A DNA stretch of 64,000 nucleotides. Source: Deinococcus metalli. GTDB lineage: Bacteria; Deinococcota; Deinococci; Deinococcales; Deinococcaceae. A model generated the notes under the pieces. It was not told the DNA's origin, ran no database searches, and was given only the letters and a program-made list of their open reading frames with translations. This document shows, piece by piece, positions 28,317-39,321 of this stretch. The stretch's first letter is position 1. Every line of letters begins with the position of its first letter. Where the stretch lies: positions 174,001 to 238,000 of the forward strand of contig NZ_JACHFK010000005.1 in assembly GCF_014201805.1 (NCBI RefSeq). The letters run 5' to 3'. The position numbers and the translations under genes are program-made.

Positions 28317-29101
28317 GTGGGCGGGACGCCGATCCGTGGGCGCTCCTGCGCGCCTTCACGGACGCGCGGGTGGGACAGGGCTGCGCGGGCACGTCGCTGC
28401 CCACGCGTGAGCTGCTGGCCTTCACGCAGGCGCACGCCGCCGCGCGGGACGCCGTGCATGCTGATGCCGACTTCACCGGCCTGCGCGCGGCGCTGGACGG
28501 ACTGGGCGAGCCCGTGCTGGAGGTTCGCAGCCGCGCCCCCGACCGCGCCACATACGTGCGCCGCCCCGATCTCGGGCGGGCCCTGCACCCGGCGTCGGCC
28601 GCAGAACTGGACGCGTGGCACGCCGCGCATCCCGAACCGCTGGACGTTGCCGTGGTCGTCGCGGATGGGCTCTCGGCACGGGCGCTGGCGCAGGTGCCGG
28701 GCGTGCTGGGCGCGCTGCTGCCGGAGCTGCGCCGCGAGGGCTTCCGGCTCGCCCCGGTCGTGTTCGCCGCGCAGGCACGCGTGGCCCTGGGCGACGGTGT
28801 GGCCCTCGCGCTGGGCGCACGGCTGGTGCTGGTGCTGATCGGCGAACGTCCTGGCCTGAGCAGCCCGGACAGCCTGGGCGCGTATGTCACCCACGCGCCG
28901 CAGCCCGTCACACCCGACTCGGCGCGCAACTGCGTGTCGAACATCCGTCCCGCCGGTCTGGACGGCCGCACGGCCGCGTGGCGCCTGCACTGGCTGATCC
29001 TAAACGCCCTGAGACGGGCGCTGAGCGGCGTCCCCCTCAAGGACGACAGCGGTGAGGTGCCCCGGCACTTCGCGCCGCACGCGCTGCCGCGGGGGGGATA
29101 A
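28313..29101 (+). CDS. eutC: Ethanolamine ammonia-lyase, small subunit
   Basis: Partner of EutB that helps bind cobalamin. 262 aa from GTG 28313, with GGAGGAG upstream and GTGA overlap with eutB. Characteristic segments: LPTRELLAFTQAHAAARDAVHADAD, YVRRPDLGR, LDVAVVVADGLSARAL, LIGERPGLSSPDSLGAYVTHAP, ARNCVSNIRPAGLD and SGVPLKDD. Complete. Confidence 0.96.
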   Translation: MSGRDADPWALLRAFTDARVGQGCAGTSLPTRELLAFTQAHAAARDAVHADADFTGLRAALDGLGEPVLEVRSRAPDRATYVRRPDLGRALHPASAAELDAWHAAHPEPLDVAVVVADGLSARALAQVPGVLGALLPELRREGFRLAPVVFAAQARVALGDGVALALGARLVLVLIGERPGLSSPDSLGAYVTHAPQPVTPDSARNCVSNIRPAGLDGRTAAWRLHWLILNALRRALSGVPLKDDSGEVPRHFAPHALPRGG

Positions 29102-29110
29102 GTGTCGTCC

Positions 29111-29132
29111 GGAGTGTGCTATTCACAGCTCC
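29111..29132. repeat. Imperfect inverted repeat upstream of the aminotransferase gene
   Basis: GGAGTGTG and CACA-G-CTCC arms around CTATT, with one extra base in the right arm. It starts 9 nt after the eutC stop and lies 44 nt before the gabT-like ATG. It could be an attenuating hairpin or an operator; no T-tract. Confidence 0.3.
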
Positions 29133-29175
29133 AGACCCCACGTTCCCGTTCCGCCGGCCCAGGGAGGCACCCACC

Positions 29176-30474
29176 ATGACCGTCACCACCCGCACCGAAG
29201 ACCTCCTGGCCCTGAGGCGCACCGAAATTCCGCGCGGCGTCAGCCTCGCCCACCCCATCGTGGCCGCCCACGCCGAGGGCGTGCGCATGTGGGACATCGA
29301 GGGCCGCGAGTACCATGACTGGATCGGCGGTATCGGCGTGCTGAACGTCGGGCACAGCCACCCGGCGGTGGTCGCGGCCGTGCAGGAGCAGCTCGCGGCG
29401 TTCACCCACACGGCCTTCCAGGTCACGCTGTACGAGCCGTATCTGCGCCTCGCCCAGCGCCTGAACGCCCGCTTTCCCGGCAGCGCACCGGCCAAGACGC
29501 TGTTTCTCACGACCGGCGCGGAGGCCACCGAGAACGCCGTCAAGATCGCGCGCGCGTACACCAACCGCCCGGCCGTGATCTCGTTCACGCATTCCTTCCA
29601 CGGCCGCACCCTGCTGGGCATGACCATGACCGGTAAGAAGGCGTACTACGCGCAGAATTTCGGCCCGTTTGCGCCGGACGTGTATCACGCTCCCTTCCCG
29701 TACGAGTACCGGGGCACCAGCGTCCCGGCCGCGCTGGAGGGTCTGCACGAACTGCTGCGGACCACCGTCGATCCGTCCCGCGTCGCCGCAATCATTCTCG
29801 AACCCGTGCTGGGTGAAGGCGGCTTCCTGCCGGCGCCGCCCGAGTTCCTGCGGGCGCTGCGTCAGCTGTGCGACGAGCACGGCATCGTGTTCATCGCGGA
29901 CGAGATCCAGAGCGGCGTGGGCCGCACCGGGCAGTTCTGGGCCATCGAGGCGAGCGGCGTGCAGCCGGACCTGCTGACCTTCGCCAAGAGCATCGGCGGC
30001 GGCCTGCCCATCAGCGGAGTGACCGGCCGCGCCGACGTGATGGACGCCCCGGCGGTGGGCGGCCTGGGCGGCACCTACGCCGGCAATCCGCTGGCGTGCG
30101 CCGCCGGTCTGGCCGTGCTGGACCTGTTCGAGGACGGGACGCTGCTCGCGCACGCCCGGCACGTGGGCGAGCGCCTGCACGCGGCCTTCACCGCCCTCCA
30201 GGCCGAGGTTCCCGGCATCGGGGACGTGCGTGGCCAGGGTCCCATGATCGCCATGGAATTCGTGAAGGACCGGGGGGGCCGCGAGCCCGATCCCGAGCTG
30301 GCCACCCGCGTGGTCGAGGAAGCCCGCGCGCGCGGCCTGCTGCTGCTCAAGGCCGGCATGTACGCCAGCGTCATCCGGGTGCTCGTGCCCCTGACTGTCA
30401 GCGACGACGAGCTAGATGAAGGGCTGGAACGCTTCGCGGCGGCGGTCAGGGCGGCCCAAAGCCCGCTCAGCTGA
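29176..30474 (+). CDS. gabT: Class III aminotransferase, 4-aminobutyrate aminotransferase-like
   Basis: PLP-dependent transamination, most likely of GABA or another omega-amino acid with 2-oxoglutarate. 432 aa, with FLTTGAEATENAVKIAR, HSFHGRTLLGMTMTGK, ILEPVLGEGGF, FIADEIQSGVGRTG and the PLP lysine in TFAKSIGGGLPISG. ATG 29176 follows GGGAGG. It is followed by a succinate-semialdehyde-dehydrogenase-type gene, which supports GABA catabolism. Ornithine, lysine or beta-alanine aminotransferase activity cannot be excluded by sequence reading. Confidence 0.88.
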   Translation: MTVTTRTEDLLALRRTEIPRGVSLAHPIVAAHAEGVRMWDIEGREYHDWIGGIGVLNVGHSHPAVVAAVQEQLAAFTHTAFQVTLYEPYLRLAQRLNARFPGSAPAKTLFLTTGAEATENAVKIARAYTNRPAVISFTHSFHGRTLLGMTMTGKKAYYAQNFGPFAPDVYHAPFPYEYRGTSVPAALEGLHELLRTTVDPSRVAAIILEPVLGEGGFLPAPPEFLRALRQLCDEHGIVFIADEIQSGVGRTGQFWAIEASGVQPDLLTFAKSIGGGLPISGVTGRADVMDAPAVGGLGGTYAGNPLACAAGLAVLDLFEDGTLLAHARHVGERLHAAFTALQAEVPGIGDVRGQGPMIAMEFVKDRGGREPDPELATRVVEEARARGLLLLKAGMYASVIRVLVPLTVSDDELDEGLERFAAAVRAAQSPLS

Positions 30475-30570
30475 CCATCGGCCGGCAGGGCGCCTTTCAT
30501 ACTGAGACCCAGGCCCGGCTATCCAGTCGGTGCGCGGCGGCGCCGACGTGACCGCCGGAAGCGAGGACCC

Positions 30571-32019
30571 ATGACCACACTGCTGAACGACCCCGTGACC
30601 CGCACCCGGGCGTACTTTGACGGCGAGTGGCGCGCCGCGCCGCAGACCTTCGACGTCATCCATCCCGGCAACGGCCAGAGCATCGGCGCGGCCCCGGACT
30701 GCACGCCCGCCGACGCCCGCCGCGCCATCGACGCCGCCGAGGTGGCCCTGCGGGAGTGGCGCCGCGTCAACCCATACCAGCGCGGCCAGATCCTGCGGAA
30801 GTGGCACGACCTCATGATTGCCCGCAAGGAGGAGCTTGCCCGGCTGATGACGCTGGAGATGGGCAAACCCATCGCCGAGACGCGCGGCGAGGTGCACTAC
30901 GCGGCCAGTTTTATCGAGTGGTGCTCCGAGGAGGCCAGCCGCATCGGCGGCGAGCGTGTGCCGTCGCGCTTCGACCACAAGCGCGGCTTCACGGCCAGCG
31001 AGCCGGTCGGCATCGTGTACGCCGTGACGCCGTGGAACTTCCCGGCCGGGATGGTCACCCGCAAGGCCGCGCCCGCCCTGGCCGCCGGCTGCGTGATGAT
31101 CCTCAAGCCGGCCGAGCAGAGCCCCATGACCGCGCTGTACCTCGCGGAACTGTGGCTGGAGGCGGGCGGCCCGCCGAACACCCTGCAGGTGCTGCCCACC
31201 AGCGACGCGCCGGCCTTCACCGCGCCCTTCATGGACGATCCGCGTGTGCGCAAGCTGACCTTCACCGGCTCGACCGCCGTGGGGCGCCTGCTGTACACGC
31301 AGGCGGCGAAGACGCTCAAGCGGGTGTCGCTGGAACTCGGCGGCCATGCGCCCTTCCTGGTCTTCGCGGACGCCGACCTGGAGCGGGCGGCGCGCGAGGT
31401 GGTCGGCAGCAAGTTCCGCAACGCCGGCCAGACCTGTATCAGCACCAACCGCGTGTACGTGCAGCGCGAGGTCGCGGCAGAGTTCACGGCGATCCTGTCG
31501 AGGCTCACGGGTGACCTCGTGCTGGGCGATCCGCTGCAGGACGGCACGAACGTCGGCCCGGTCGTCGAGCAGGGGGGGCTGGACAAGGTGCGCGCGCAGG
31601 TCGAGGACGCCCTGGAGCGGGGCGCGACCGCCACGGTCGGCGGCCACGTCGAGCGCGGCCTGTACTTCCAGCCCACCGTGCTCACCGGCGTGCACCCGGA
31701 CTCCGTGATCCTGCGCGAGGAGACCTTCGGGCCGGTCGCGCCGGTCGTGGCGTTCGAGACCGAGGAGGACGGGCTGGCGCTGGCGAACGCGTCCGAGTAC
31801 GGGCTGGCCGCCTACGCCTACACCCGCGACCTGGGCCGCGCCTTCCGCGTGGCTGAGGCGCTGGAGTACGGCATCGTCGGCATCAACGACGGCGTGCCCA
31901 GCGCCAGCGCGCCGCAGATGCCGTTTGGCGGCATGAAGAACAGCGGCGTCGGCCGCGAGGGCGGCCACTGGGGCCTCGACGAATACCTGGAGACGAAGTA
32001 CATCTCGCTGGGAATCTGA
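30571..32019 (+). CDS. gabD: NAD(P)-dependent aldehyde dehydrogenase, succinate-semialdehyde type
   Basis: Oxidises an aldehyde to the acid, probably succinate semialdehyde from the adjacent aminotransferase. 482 aa. YAVTPWNFPAGMVTRKAAPALAAGC, LTFTGSTAVGRLL, catalytic Glu in LELGGHAPFLVF, catalytic Cys in NAGQTCISTNRVYVQ and PFGGMKNSGVGREGG are intact. The sequence resembles GabD more than acetaldehyde dehydrogenases, though oxidation of acetaldehyde from EutBC would also fit the context. Confidence 0.9.
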   Translation: MTTLLNDPVTRTRAYFDGEWRAAPQTFDVIHPGNGQSIGAAPDCTPADARRAIDAAEVALREWRRVNPYQRGQILRKWHDLMIARKEELARLMTLEMGKPIAETRGEVHYAASFIEWCSEEASRIGGERVPSRFDHKRGFTASEPVGIVYAVTPWNFPAGMVTRKAAPALAAGCVMILKPAEQSPMTALYLAELWLEAGGPPNTLQVLPTSDAPAFTAPFMDDPRVRKLTFTGSTAVGRLLYTQAAKTLKRVSLELGGHAPFLVFADADLERAAREVVGSKFRNAGQTCISTNRVYVQREVAAEFTAILSRLTGDLVLGDPLQDGTNVGPVVEQGGLDKVRAQVEDALERGATATVGGHVERGLYFQPTVLTGVHPDSVILREETFGPVAPVVAFETEEDGLALANASEYGLAAYAYTRDLGRAFRVAEALEYGIVGINDGVPSASAPQMPFGGMKNSGVGREGGHWGLDEYLETKYISLGI

Positions 32020-32167
32020 GGGAATGCTGGAGAGGCACCTTCTTGTAGGCGTTGCCGTGGGTGGTCTCAGAGAGTGTCCAGACGCTCAAGGGGCAGAAGG
32101 ACGCCCTTCTCCTGCTGATGTGGTCCACCGCCTGTACGGCAGTCTGACCTGACGGACGCGGTCCCCC

Positions 32168-32197
32168 TTGGCCCCTTTGCCACCGCCGTGATACACT
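32168..32197 (+). promoter_or_regulatory. Promoter of the rpmH-rnpA-yidD-yidC operon
   Basis: TTGGCC (32168-32173), 18-bp spacer, TACACT (32192-32197). It lies about 105 nt before rpmH and 170 nt after the gabD-like stop. In between is a weak AGAAGG/CCTTCT hairpin (32095-32110). Confidence 0.45.
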
Positions 32198-32301
32198 CCC
32201 GGAGTTTGCCCCGACACCGGGGTGGAGTGGCGCGTGAAGTCGGCAGGTCTGGGCACGGGAAACGGGCACTGGCCGCCACGCCGCGAGCAAGGAGATCCAA
32301 G

Positions 32302-32445
<144 letters not shown>

Positions 32446-32456
32446 GCTCCACTTTC

Positions 32457-32470
32457 AGGAGCCGTCCATT
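32457..32470 (+). promoter_or_regulatory. Shine-Dalgarno followed by an in-frame ATT, possible rnpA start
   Basis: AGGAG (32457-32461), 6 nt, ATT (32468-32470) in the rnpA frame, 17 codons upstream of the only conventional start (GTG 32519). That GTG has no purine-rich site before it. ATT initiation is known for infC. Confidence 0.4.
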
Positions 32471-32518
32471 TCCACGTCCTCCACGTCCAGCGCCACGCAG
32501 GCACGGCCCCGCCGTCCG

Positions 32519-32956
32519 GTGGCGCTGGACTCGCTTCGTGGCGACCGGGAATTCCGCAAGGTGCGCGCGCACGGCGTGGCGGTGCGTGATCCGCTGTTCA
32601 CCCTGCGCATCACCGAGTACCGCCCGCGTCATGGCGAGACGTGGCGCCCGCGCGCGATCATCGGGATCGTGATCAGCAAGAAGACCCTGAAGCGGGCGGT
32701 GGACCGCAACCGTGCCCGGCGCCGCGTGCGCGAGGCGCTGCGGACCCTGCCGGGCGGGCTGCCGCCGTGCCGCGCGATCCTGCTGCCGAACCCGGCGGTG
32801 CTCACGGCCGATTTTGCGCAGGTGCAGGGCGCCCTGGGCCGCGCGCTGGCCCGCGCGCCGGGCCGCGTGAAGGCCAGGGGCGGGAACTCCGGGTCAGTTC
32901 GGCCCGTACCGGACCCTGTGACCCCTGATTCTTCCCCCGCCGGCGGCACGCCGTGA
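32519..32956 (+). CDS. rnpA: Ribonuclease P protein component
   Basis: Protein subunit that aids RNase P RNA in tRNA 5' maturation. 145 aa from GTG 32519. [20 protein letters not shown] matches the family N-terminus and [21 protein letters not shown] is the RNR signature. A Pro/Gly/Ser-rich C-terminal tail of about 35 residues is extra. The GTG lacks a Shine-Dalgarno, whereas an in-frame ATT at 32468 has an ideal one and would add [17 protein letters not shown]; the true N-terminus is therefore uncertain. The stop overlaps the yidD GTG. Confidence 0.93.
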   Translation: MALDSLRGDREFRKVRAHGVAVRDPLFTLRITEYRPRHGETWRPRAIIGIVISKKTLKRAVDRNRARRRVREALRTLPGGLPPCRAILLPNPAVLTADFAQVQGALGRALARAPGRVKARGGNSGSVRPVPDPVTPDSSPAGGTP

Positions 32957-33209
32957 GCGCCGCCTCGCGCGGCCTGGTGCGGGTCGTCCGCTATTACCAG
33001 CGCGAACTGTCGTCCCGCAAGCCTGCGCCCACCTGCCGCTTCACGCCCACGTGCTCGGAGTACGCCGCGCAGGCCCTCGAGAAGCACGGCGCGCTGGCCG
33101 GCGGGTGGCTCGCCACGTGGCGCGTCCTGCGCTGCAATCCCCTCGTGCCCGGCGGCTTCGATCCCGTTCCTGAGCGGTTCCCCGCCGCCTCCACTCCAAA
33201 GAGAACGCC

Positions 33210-33213
<4 letters not shown>
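32953..33213 (+). CDS. yidD: Membrane protein insertion efficiency factor YidD
   Basis: 86 aa, aids Sec/YidC membrane insertion. [25 protein letters not shown] and [19 protein letters not shown] are the family signature with its three cysteines. The GTG start overlaps the rnpA stop (GTGA), and the stop overlaps the yidC ATG (ATGA). Confidence 0.96.
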
Positions 33214-34832
<1,619 letters not shown>

Positions 34833-34844
34833 GACCGCTGTTCC

Positions 34845-34886
34845 CCGGAGGCCCGGCACCGACCGTGGCCTCCGGTTGCTTTGGTT
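34845..34886 (+). terminator. Terminator after yidC
   Basis: Perfect 9-bp stem CCGGAGGCC (34845-34853) / GGCCTCCGG (34867-34875), 13-nt loop, then TTGCTTTGGTT. It lies between the convergent yidC and polysaccharide deacetylase genes. Confidence 0.75.
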
Positions 34887-35649
34887 ACGGTGTGGTCGGC
34901 GTGTGGGTGGCCGGCGCCCCGAGGAGCGCCTGCACCGTGACAAAGCGGTAGCCCTCCTGCCGCAGGCCCGCGATGATGCCCGGCAGCGCCAGGGCGGTGG
35001 CCGGCGCGTGCCCCCCGCTGACGTGCAGCACCACGATGCTGCCGCCCTGCACGGCGCGCAGCGTCTGCCGCACGATGACGGCCGGGTCGGGCTGGTTCAC
35101 GTCTCCGCCCACCACGTCCCAGTGCACGACCTGTAGTCCCGCTGCATGCGCGAGGGCCACGTCGGCGGCCGTGGCGCACCCGCCGGGAAAGCGGAAATAG
35201 CGCGGCGTGTCCCCGGTCGCCTGCGAGATGGCCCGCTGCGCGCGCAGGATGTCCGGCGCCTTGGCCCCTGGCGCGATGCCCGCCAGCCCATAACACGGCT
35301 GCGCGAAGCCCGGATGGTCGTAGCTGTGGTCCTCGATCTCGAACAGCGGGTTGTGGGCCATCGCCCGCGCCGAGGCCGGGTACACCTGCGCCCACATGCC
35401 CGTGAGGAAGAAGGTGGCGGGTATGCCGGCCTGCTCCAGCACCCGCACGACCGCCTCGTTGTCGAAGCTGCGGACGCGGCCCGAGCGCAGTTCCTGCTCC
35501 ATGCCCGGCGTCATGTCCGCGTCGAAGGTGAGGGCAACGTCCTGCAGGGCACGCGGCCCGTGCGTGATCACGCCCGGCGCGTCCAGGGACGGCCGGATGG
35601 CGCCGGCGACGCCGCTCAAGGCCAACAGGGCCAGCAGGAGGGCTCTCAT
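34885..35649 (-). CDS. Exported polysaccharide deacetylase (NodB domain)
   Basis: 254 aa with a short signal peptide (LLLALLALSGVAGA). NodB-domain motifs: VALTFDADMT (catalytic Asp, about 43), EDHSYDHPGF (metal His108/His112), YFRFPGGC, and SIVVLHVSGGHAP near the C-terminus. The family deacetylates N-acetylated surface sugars such as peptidoglycan. The TFDADM variant, in place of TFDDGP, keeps the first Asp. CACACT ends 6 nt before the ATG, so leaderless translation is possible. Confidence 0.92.
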   Translation of the reverse strand: MRALLLALLALSGVAGAIRPSLDAPGVITHGPRALQDVALTFDADMTPGMEQELRSGRVRSFDNEAVVRVLEQAGIPATFFLTGMWAQVYPASARAMAHNPLFEIEDHSYDHPGFAQPCYGLAGIAPGAKAPDILRAQRAISQATGDTPRYFRFPGGCATAADVALAHAAGLQVVHWDVVGGDVNQPDPAVIVRQTLRAVQGGSIVVLHVSGGHAPATALALPGIIAGLRQEGYRFVTVQALLGAPATHTPTTP

Positions 35650-35695
35650 GCGCCGAGTGTGCGGGGATCAGTTCAGTGCGGTATGGAACGCCCGC

Positions 35696-36937
35696 TCACA
35701 GCGCGCTGAGGTCGGCCCGGGCCTCCGCGAAGGTGGGCCGCAGGCGCAGCGCCTCGCGGTACGCCGCCCTCGCCTCGGCGGTGCGGCCCAGGCCACTCAG
35801 CGCCCGGGCACGCCAGTACAGCGCTTCCTCGTGCGTGGGCACCGAGCGCAGCACCGCGCCCGTCAGCGACAGGACTTTCGCGTACTGCCCGGTGCGCACG
35901 TAGGCCTCCAGCGGCCCGAAGTCGTACCACAGCGCCCGCCACGGCAGGCCGCCCTGCACCCAGCCGGGTCTGGTCGGGTCGAGCGCGGGGTCCGGCCGGG
36001 CGGCCAGGGCCTGATCGAAGGCCCGCGCGGCACCTGGGGCGTCGTCCAGCGCGAGCCGCGCCTCGCCCACGTTGGCATACGCCACGGCGTCCCCGATGCG
36101 GGCGGCCTCGGCCTCGGCCACGCGCAGCGTCTCGGCCCGCGCGGCGGCCGGGTCGGCGCGCAGGCCCAGCAGGGCGCGCAGCGGCGCGGTCTTCGCGGGC
36201 GGCGTGACCACCAGGAACGTGCGCCCGAAGGCCCGCCACATCTCGTCGAACGGCGCGTAGTCGAGCTTCAGTCGTCCCAGGTAGGAATCCAGGGCGCTGA
36301 AGCGCTGCGCCGTGTCGTCATAGCCGGTCAGCAGGCGGTAGTGCCCCATCCCGCCTGAGTCGTGCGTGATGAACCACGTCTCCACGATCACCGGGTAGCC
36401 GGCCGCCAGCAGGGCGCGCAGCATGGCCCGGTCGCCGCCGCGCGCGAGGTGCACGTCCATGCCCTGCGAGCGCGCGTACGCGGCGAGTTCGTCCGGTGAG
36501 ACGTTCACGTCCCCCCTGGACGGCTTGAGTTGTGGCGCGATGTCGTACTGCGTGAGCGTGCTGCCCCAGCGGTTCAGCGCCATGCCGATGGTCACCGGCC
36601 CGCAGTTGTTCATGCGCTGGTACTCGTGCCGGATGCCGGGAATGCTCGCCCGCACGGGCAGCGGCGTCGGTGTGGGCCGGGCCACGGTGGGCGCCGGTGC
36701 CGGTGTGGGCTCGGCGGCCGGTTCCGGCACGGGCGGCGCGGATTCCGTCACCTGCGCCGGCACGCGGACGGGTTCCGGGAGGGCGGTCTCTGCCGGGGCG
36801 GATGGCTCGACGGGCGCCGCGCTGGCCGTCTCCTCGGGCACGTCGCGGGTCGCGTGGTACTGGCTCACGCCGAAGGCCGCCGCTCCCACGAGCAGGCCGG
36901 CGGTCAGCAGCAGAGCAGGCAGACGCATCCCCTCCAT
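35696..36937 (-). CDS. Exported C39-like peptidase with C-terminal TPR repeats
   Basis: 413 aa. N-terminal hydrophobic anchor or signal (LPALLLTAGLLVGAAAFG), a Pro/Ala/Glu-rich linker (about 30-95), a papain-like C39-type domain with Cys in QRMNNCGPVTIGMALN (C112) and His in GGMGHYRLLTGYD (H199), and two or three tetratricopeptide repeats (about 270-410; EEALYWRARALSGLGRTAEARAAYREALRLRP). Probably processes or binds a peptide outside the membrane; substrate unknown. A second in-frame ATG at 36928 lies directly after GGAGGGG; the first is kept because that spacing is too short. Confidence 0.85.
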   Translation of the reverse strand: MEGMRLPALLLTAGLLVGAAAFGVSQYHATRDVPEETASAAPVEPSAPAETALPEPVRVPAQVTESAPPVPEPAAEPTPAPAPTVARPTPTPLPVRASIPGIRHEYQRMNNCGPVTIGMALNRWGSTLTQYDIAPQLKPSRGDVNVSPDELAAYARSQGMDVHLARGGDRAMLRALLAAGYPVIVETWFITHDSGGMGHYRLLTGYDDTAQRFSALDSYLGRLKLDYAPFDEMWRAFGRTFLVVTPPAKTAPLRALLGLRADPAAARAETLRVAEAEAARIGDAVAYANVGEARLALDDAPGAARAFDQALAARPDPALDPTRPGWVQGGLPWRALWYDFGPLEAYVRTGQYAKVLSLTGAVLRSVPTHEEALYWRARALSGLGRTAEARAAYREALRLRPTFAEARADLSAL

Positions 36938-36984
36938 CGTCCGTGCCCTTCATGATCCGCCGCTGAGGTCGAACCGTGTCCTGC

Positions 36985-37026
36985 GCTGTCAGTAGCCCAT
37001 GACCGGCTGTCAGTAGCCCATGACCG
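36985..37026. repeat. Perfect 21-bp tandem duplication across the E1-beta stop codon
   Basis: The 21-bp unit at 36985-37005 is repeated exactly at 37006-37026. It contains the last codons and stop of the E1-beta gene (VMGY-stop), so a second copy of the C-terminal codons follows the real stop. Confidence 0.9.
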
Positions 37027-38011
37027 CCTTGATGGCCCGTGCCACGCGCACGGGATTCGGGCGATAGACGTCCTCCACGGCGGTGAAGGGCGGATACGGC
37101 GCGTCGAAGCCGGTCACGCGCACGATCGGCGCGCGCAGGTGTTCGATGGCCTCCTCGGCGATCACGGCGCTGATCTCGCTGTGGAAACCGCCGGTGCGCG
37201 GCGCCTCGGTCACAACCACAGCGCGTCCGGTCTTCTCCACGCTGGCGAGCACGGTCTGGGTGTCCATGGGCACCAGCGTCCGCAGGTCGATCACCTCCAC
37301 GCCGATCCCGGCCGCCCGCGCGGCGTCAGCGGCCTTCTGCACAACCTCGACCATGCCGCCGTAGCAGATGACGGTCACGTCGTCCCCGGGCGTCACGATC
37401 CGCGCCATGCCCAGGGGCACGCGGTGGTCGCCCACCGGCACGTCCTCCTTCACGCTGCGGTACAGCTTGATCGCCTCGAAGAAGAACACCGGATCGGGGT
37501 CCGCGATCGCGCTCAGCAGCAGGCCCTTGGCGTCGGCCGGCGTGCTGGGAATGACCACCTTGACCCCGGGCGTGTGCGCCAGGATCGCCTCGGGGCTGTC
37601 GGCGTGCTGCTCAGGTGTGTGCACGCCGCCGCCGTACGGCGCCCGGATCACCATGGGCAGGTGGTAGCGGCTGCGGGTGCGGTGCCGGTAGCGCCCCAGG
37701 TGCGACAGGATCTGGTCCAGCGCCGGGTACAGGAAGCCCGCGAACTGGATCTCCGCGACCGGTTTCAGGCCCGCCAGCCCCATGCCGATCCCCATGCCCA
37801 CGATCCCGGCCTCGGCCAGCGGGGTGTCGAACACGCGCGCCGTGCCGTACTTCGCCTGGAGGCCGTCGGTGGCGCGGAACACGCCGCCCATCACGCCCAC
37901 GTCCTCACCGAAGACGTGCACGGCGTCGTCGGTGCCCAGGGCCACGTCCAGCGCGTCGTTGATGGCCGCGACCATGGTCATGGTCCTCGTGGCCTCGGCG
38001 GTGGCGGTCAC
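37010..38011 (-). CDS. pdhB: 2-oxoacid (pyruvate-type) dehydrogenase E1 component, beta subunit
   Basis: 333-aa beta subunit of a thiamine-diphosphate E1 heterotetramer. [92 protein letters not shown] and [17 protein letters not shown] are typical. GTG 38011 overlaps the alpha-subunit stop (GTGA). No E2 or E3 gene is nearby. Pyruvate versus branched-chain 2-oxoacid specificity is not resolved. Confidence 0.92.
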   Translation of the reverse strand: MTATAEATRTMTMVAAINDALDVALGTDDAVHVFGEDVGVMGGVFRATDGLQAKYGTARVFDTPLAEAGIVGMGIGMGLAGLKPVAEIQFAGFLYPALDQILSHLGRYRHRTRSRYHLPMVIRAPYGGGVHTPEQHADSPEAILAHTPGVKVVIPSTPADAKGLLLSAIADPDPVFFFEAIKLYRSVKEDVPVGDHRVPLGMARIVTPGDDVTVICYGGMVEVVQKAADAARAAGIGVEVIDLRTLVPMDTQTVLASVEKTGRAVVVTEAPRTGGFHSEISAVIAEEAIEHLRAPIVRVTGFDAPYPPFTAVEDVYRPNPVRVARAIKAVMGY

Positions 38012-39141
38012 TGCGCGGCCTCCGCGGCGATCTGCTCGCGTTGCCGGCGAAGCTGCGGCGTGGGCTCTGCGAACACGTGATCCAGAATCTCGGCCGGCGT
38101 GGGCTCGGGATAGCCGTCGGCCTCGGCTAGCGCGGTCTCGAACTCGGCGGCGATGTCGGCCAGCATGGCCTGCTCGTCCGCCTCCGTCAGCACGCCCGCC
38201 GACAGCAGGTGCGTGCGCAGCCGCAGCACGGGGTCTTTTGCGTCCCAGCCGGCGGTGTCGGCGTCGGTGCGGTAGCGGCTGGGGTCGTCGGCCACGGTGT
38301 GCGGCTTGACGCGGTACGTCACCGTCTCGATCAGCGTGGGGCCGCCGCCGCTGCGGGCGCGCTCCACCGCCTCCTGCGTGACGTGGTACGTCGCCAGGGC
38401 GTCGTTGCCGTCCACGCGCACGCCGGGAATGCCGTAGCCGTCGGCGCGGCGCGACAGGTTCGTGGCCCTGGTCTGGGCGCGGGTTGGGACGGAAATTGCC
38501 CAGCCGTTGTTCTGGAGGATGAACACGCACGGGGCATTCAGGGCGCCCGCGAAGTTCAGCGCCTCGTGGAAGTCGCCCTCGCTGCTGCCGCCGTCGCCGA
38601 TAAAGGCCATCGCCACGTTGCGCGTGCCCTGGCGCTGCTCGGCCAGCGCCGCGCCGACCGCCTGCGGATACTGCGTGGCGATGGGAATGTAGAAGGGCAG
38701 CACCTTCAGGTCGTCGGGCATGTGCCAGCCGTGCGGACTGGTGCGCCAGTACGCGATGGCCCGCGCGATCGGCAGCCCCAGCGTGAGGGCCGCGCCGGTG
38801 TCGCGGTACGTGGGAAACAGCCAGTCGTCCTTCGTCAGCGCGGCGGCGGTGCCGACCTGGCTGGCCTCCATGCCGCCGAAGGGAGGAAACACGCCCATGC
38901 GGCCCTGGCGGTACAGCACCCAGCCGCGCTCGTCGAAGTGCCGGGCGCGGCGCATGTGGCGGTACAGCTGCACGCGGATCTCTGCGTCGGGCAGCAGGTC
39001 CGGGCGGGTGACCGTGCCGTCGGGCGCGACGATCTGGAACAGGTCCTCGGCGGCCTGGGCGGTGTCGTAGGCGGTGCGGGCGGCGTGGTGGGCGCGGTCC
39101 GTGTCGGCGGATTCCTGCGGTGTGGACGGGGTGGGGGTCAT
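38008..39141 (-). CDS. pdhA: 2-oxoacid (pyruvate-type) dehydrogenase E1 component, alpha subunit
   Basis: 377-aa thiamine-diphosphate-binding subunit. [36 protein letters not shown], the ThDP motif [18 protein letters not shown] ending LQNNGWAIS, and phosphorylation-loop-like [13 protein letters not shown]. Start with AGGAG 5 nt upstream. A good promoter lies about 180 nt upstream, giving a long leader. Together with the beta subunit it forms a two-gene unit. Confidence 0.92.
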   Translation of the reverse strand: MTPTPSTPQESADTDRAHHAARTAYDTAQAAEDLFQIVAPDGTVTRPDLLPDAEIRVQLYRHMRRARHFDERGWVLYRQGRMGVFPPFGGMEASQVGTAAALTKDDWLFPTYRDTGAALTLGLPIARAIAYWRTSPHGWHMPDDLKVLPFYIPIATQYPQAVGAALAEQRQGTRNVAMAFIGDGGSSEGDFHEALNFAGALNAPCVFILQNNGWAISVPTRAQTRATNLSRRADGYGIPGVRVDGNDALATYHVTQEAVERARSGGGPTLIETVTYRVKPHTVADDPSRYRTDADTAGWDAKDPVLRLRTHLLSAGVLTEADEQAMLADIAAEFETALAEADGYPEPTPAEILDHVFAEPTPQLRRQREQIAAEAAQ

Positions 39142-39321
39142 GCGGGCTCCTGTGCGGCGGGGTCTGGATCGCGGGGCGGCGTCCGGAACGCATCAGGGCG
39201 CCCGCCGCTGGTTGAGCAGGCGACGTGGAACGCTGGACAGGGGGCGCGGCATCGTCGGCATTTCGCAGGGATGATCAGGGACGTGATCGGGCGGGCTGAC
39301 GCCCGGAAGGAAGGTGGCCCC

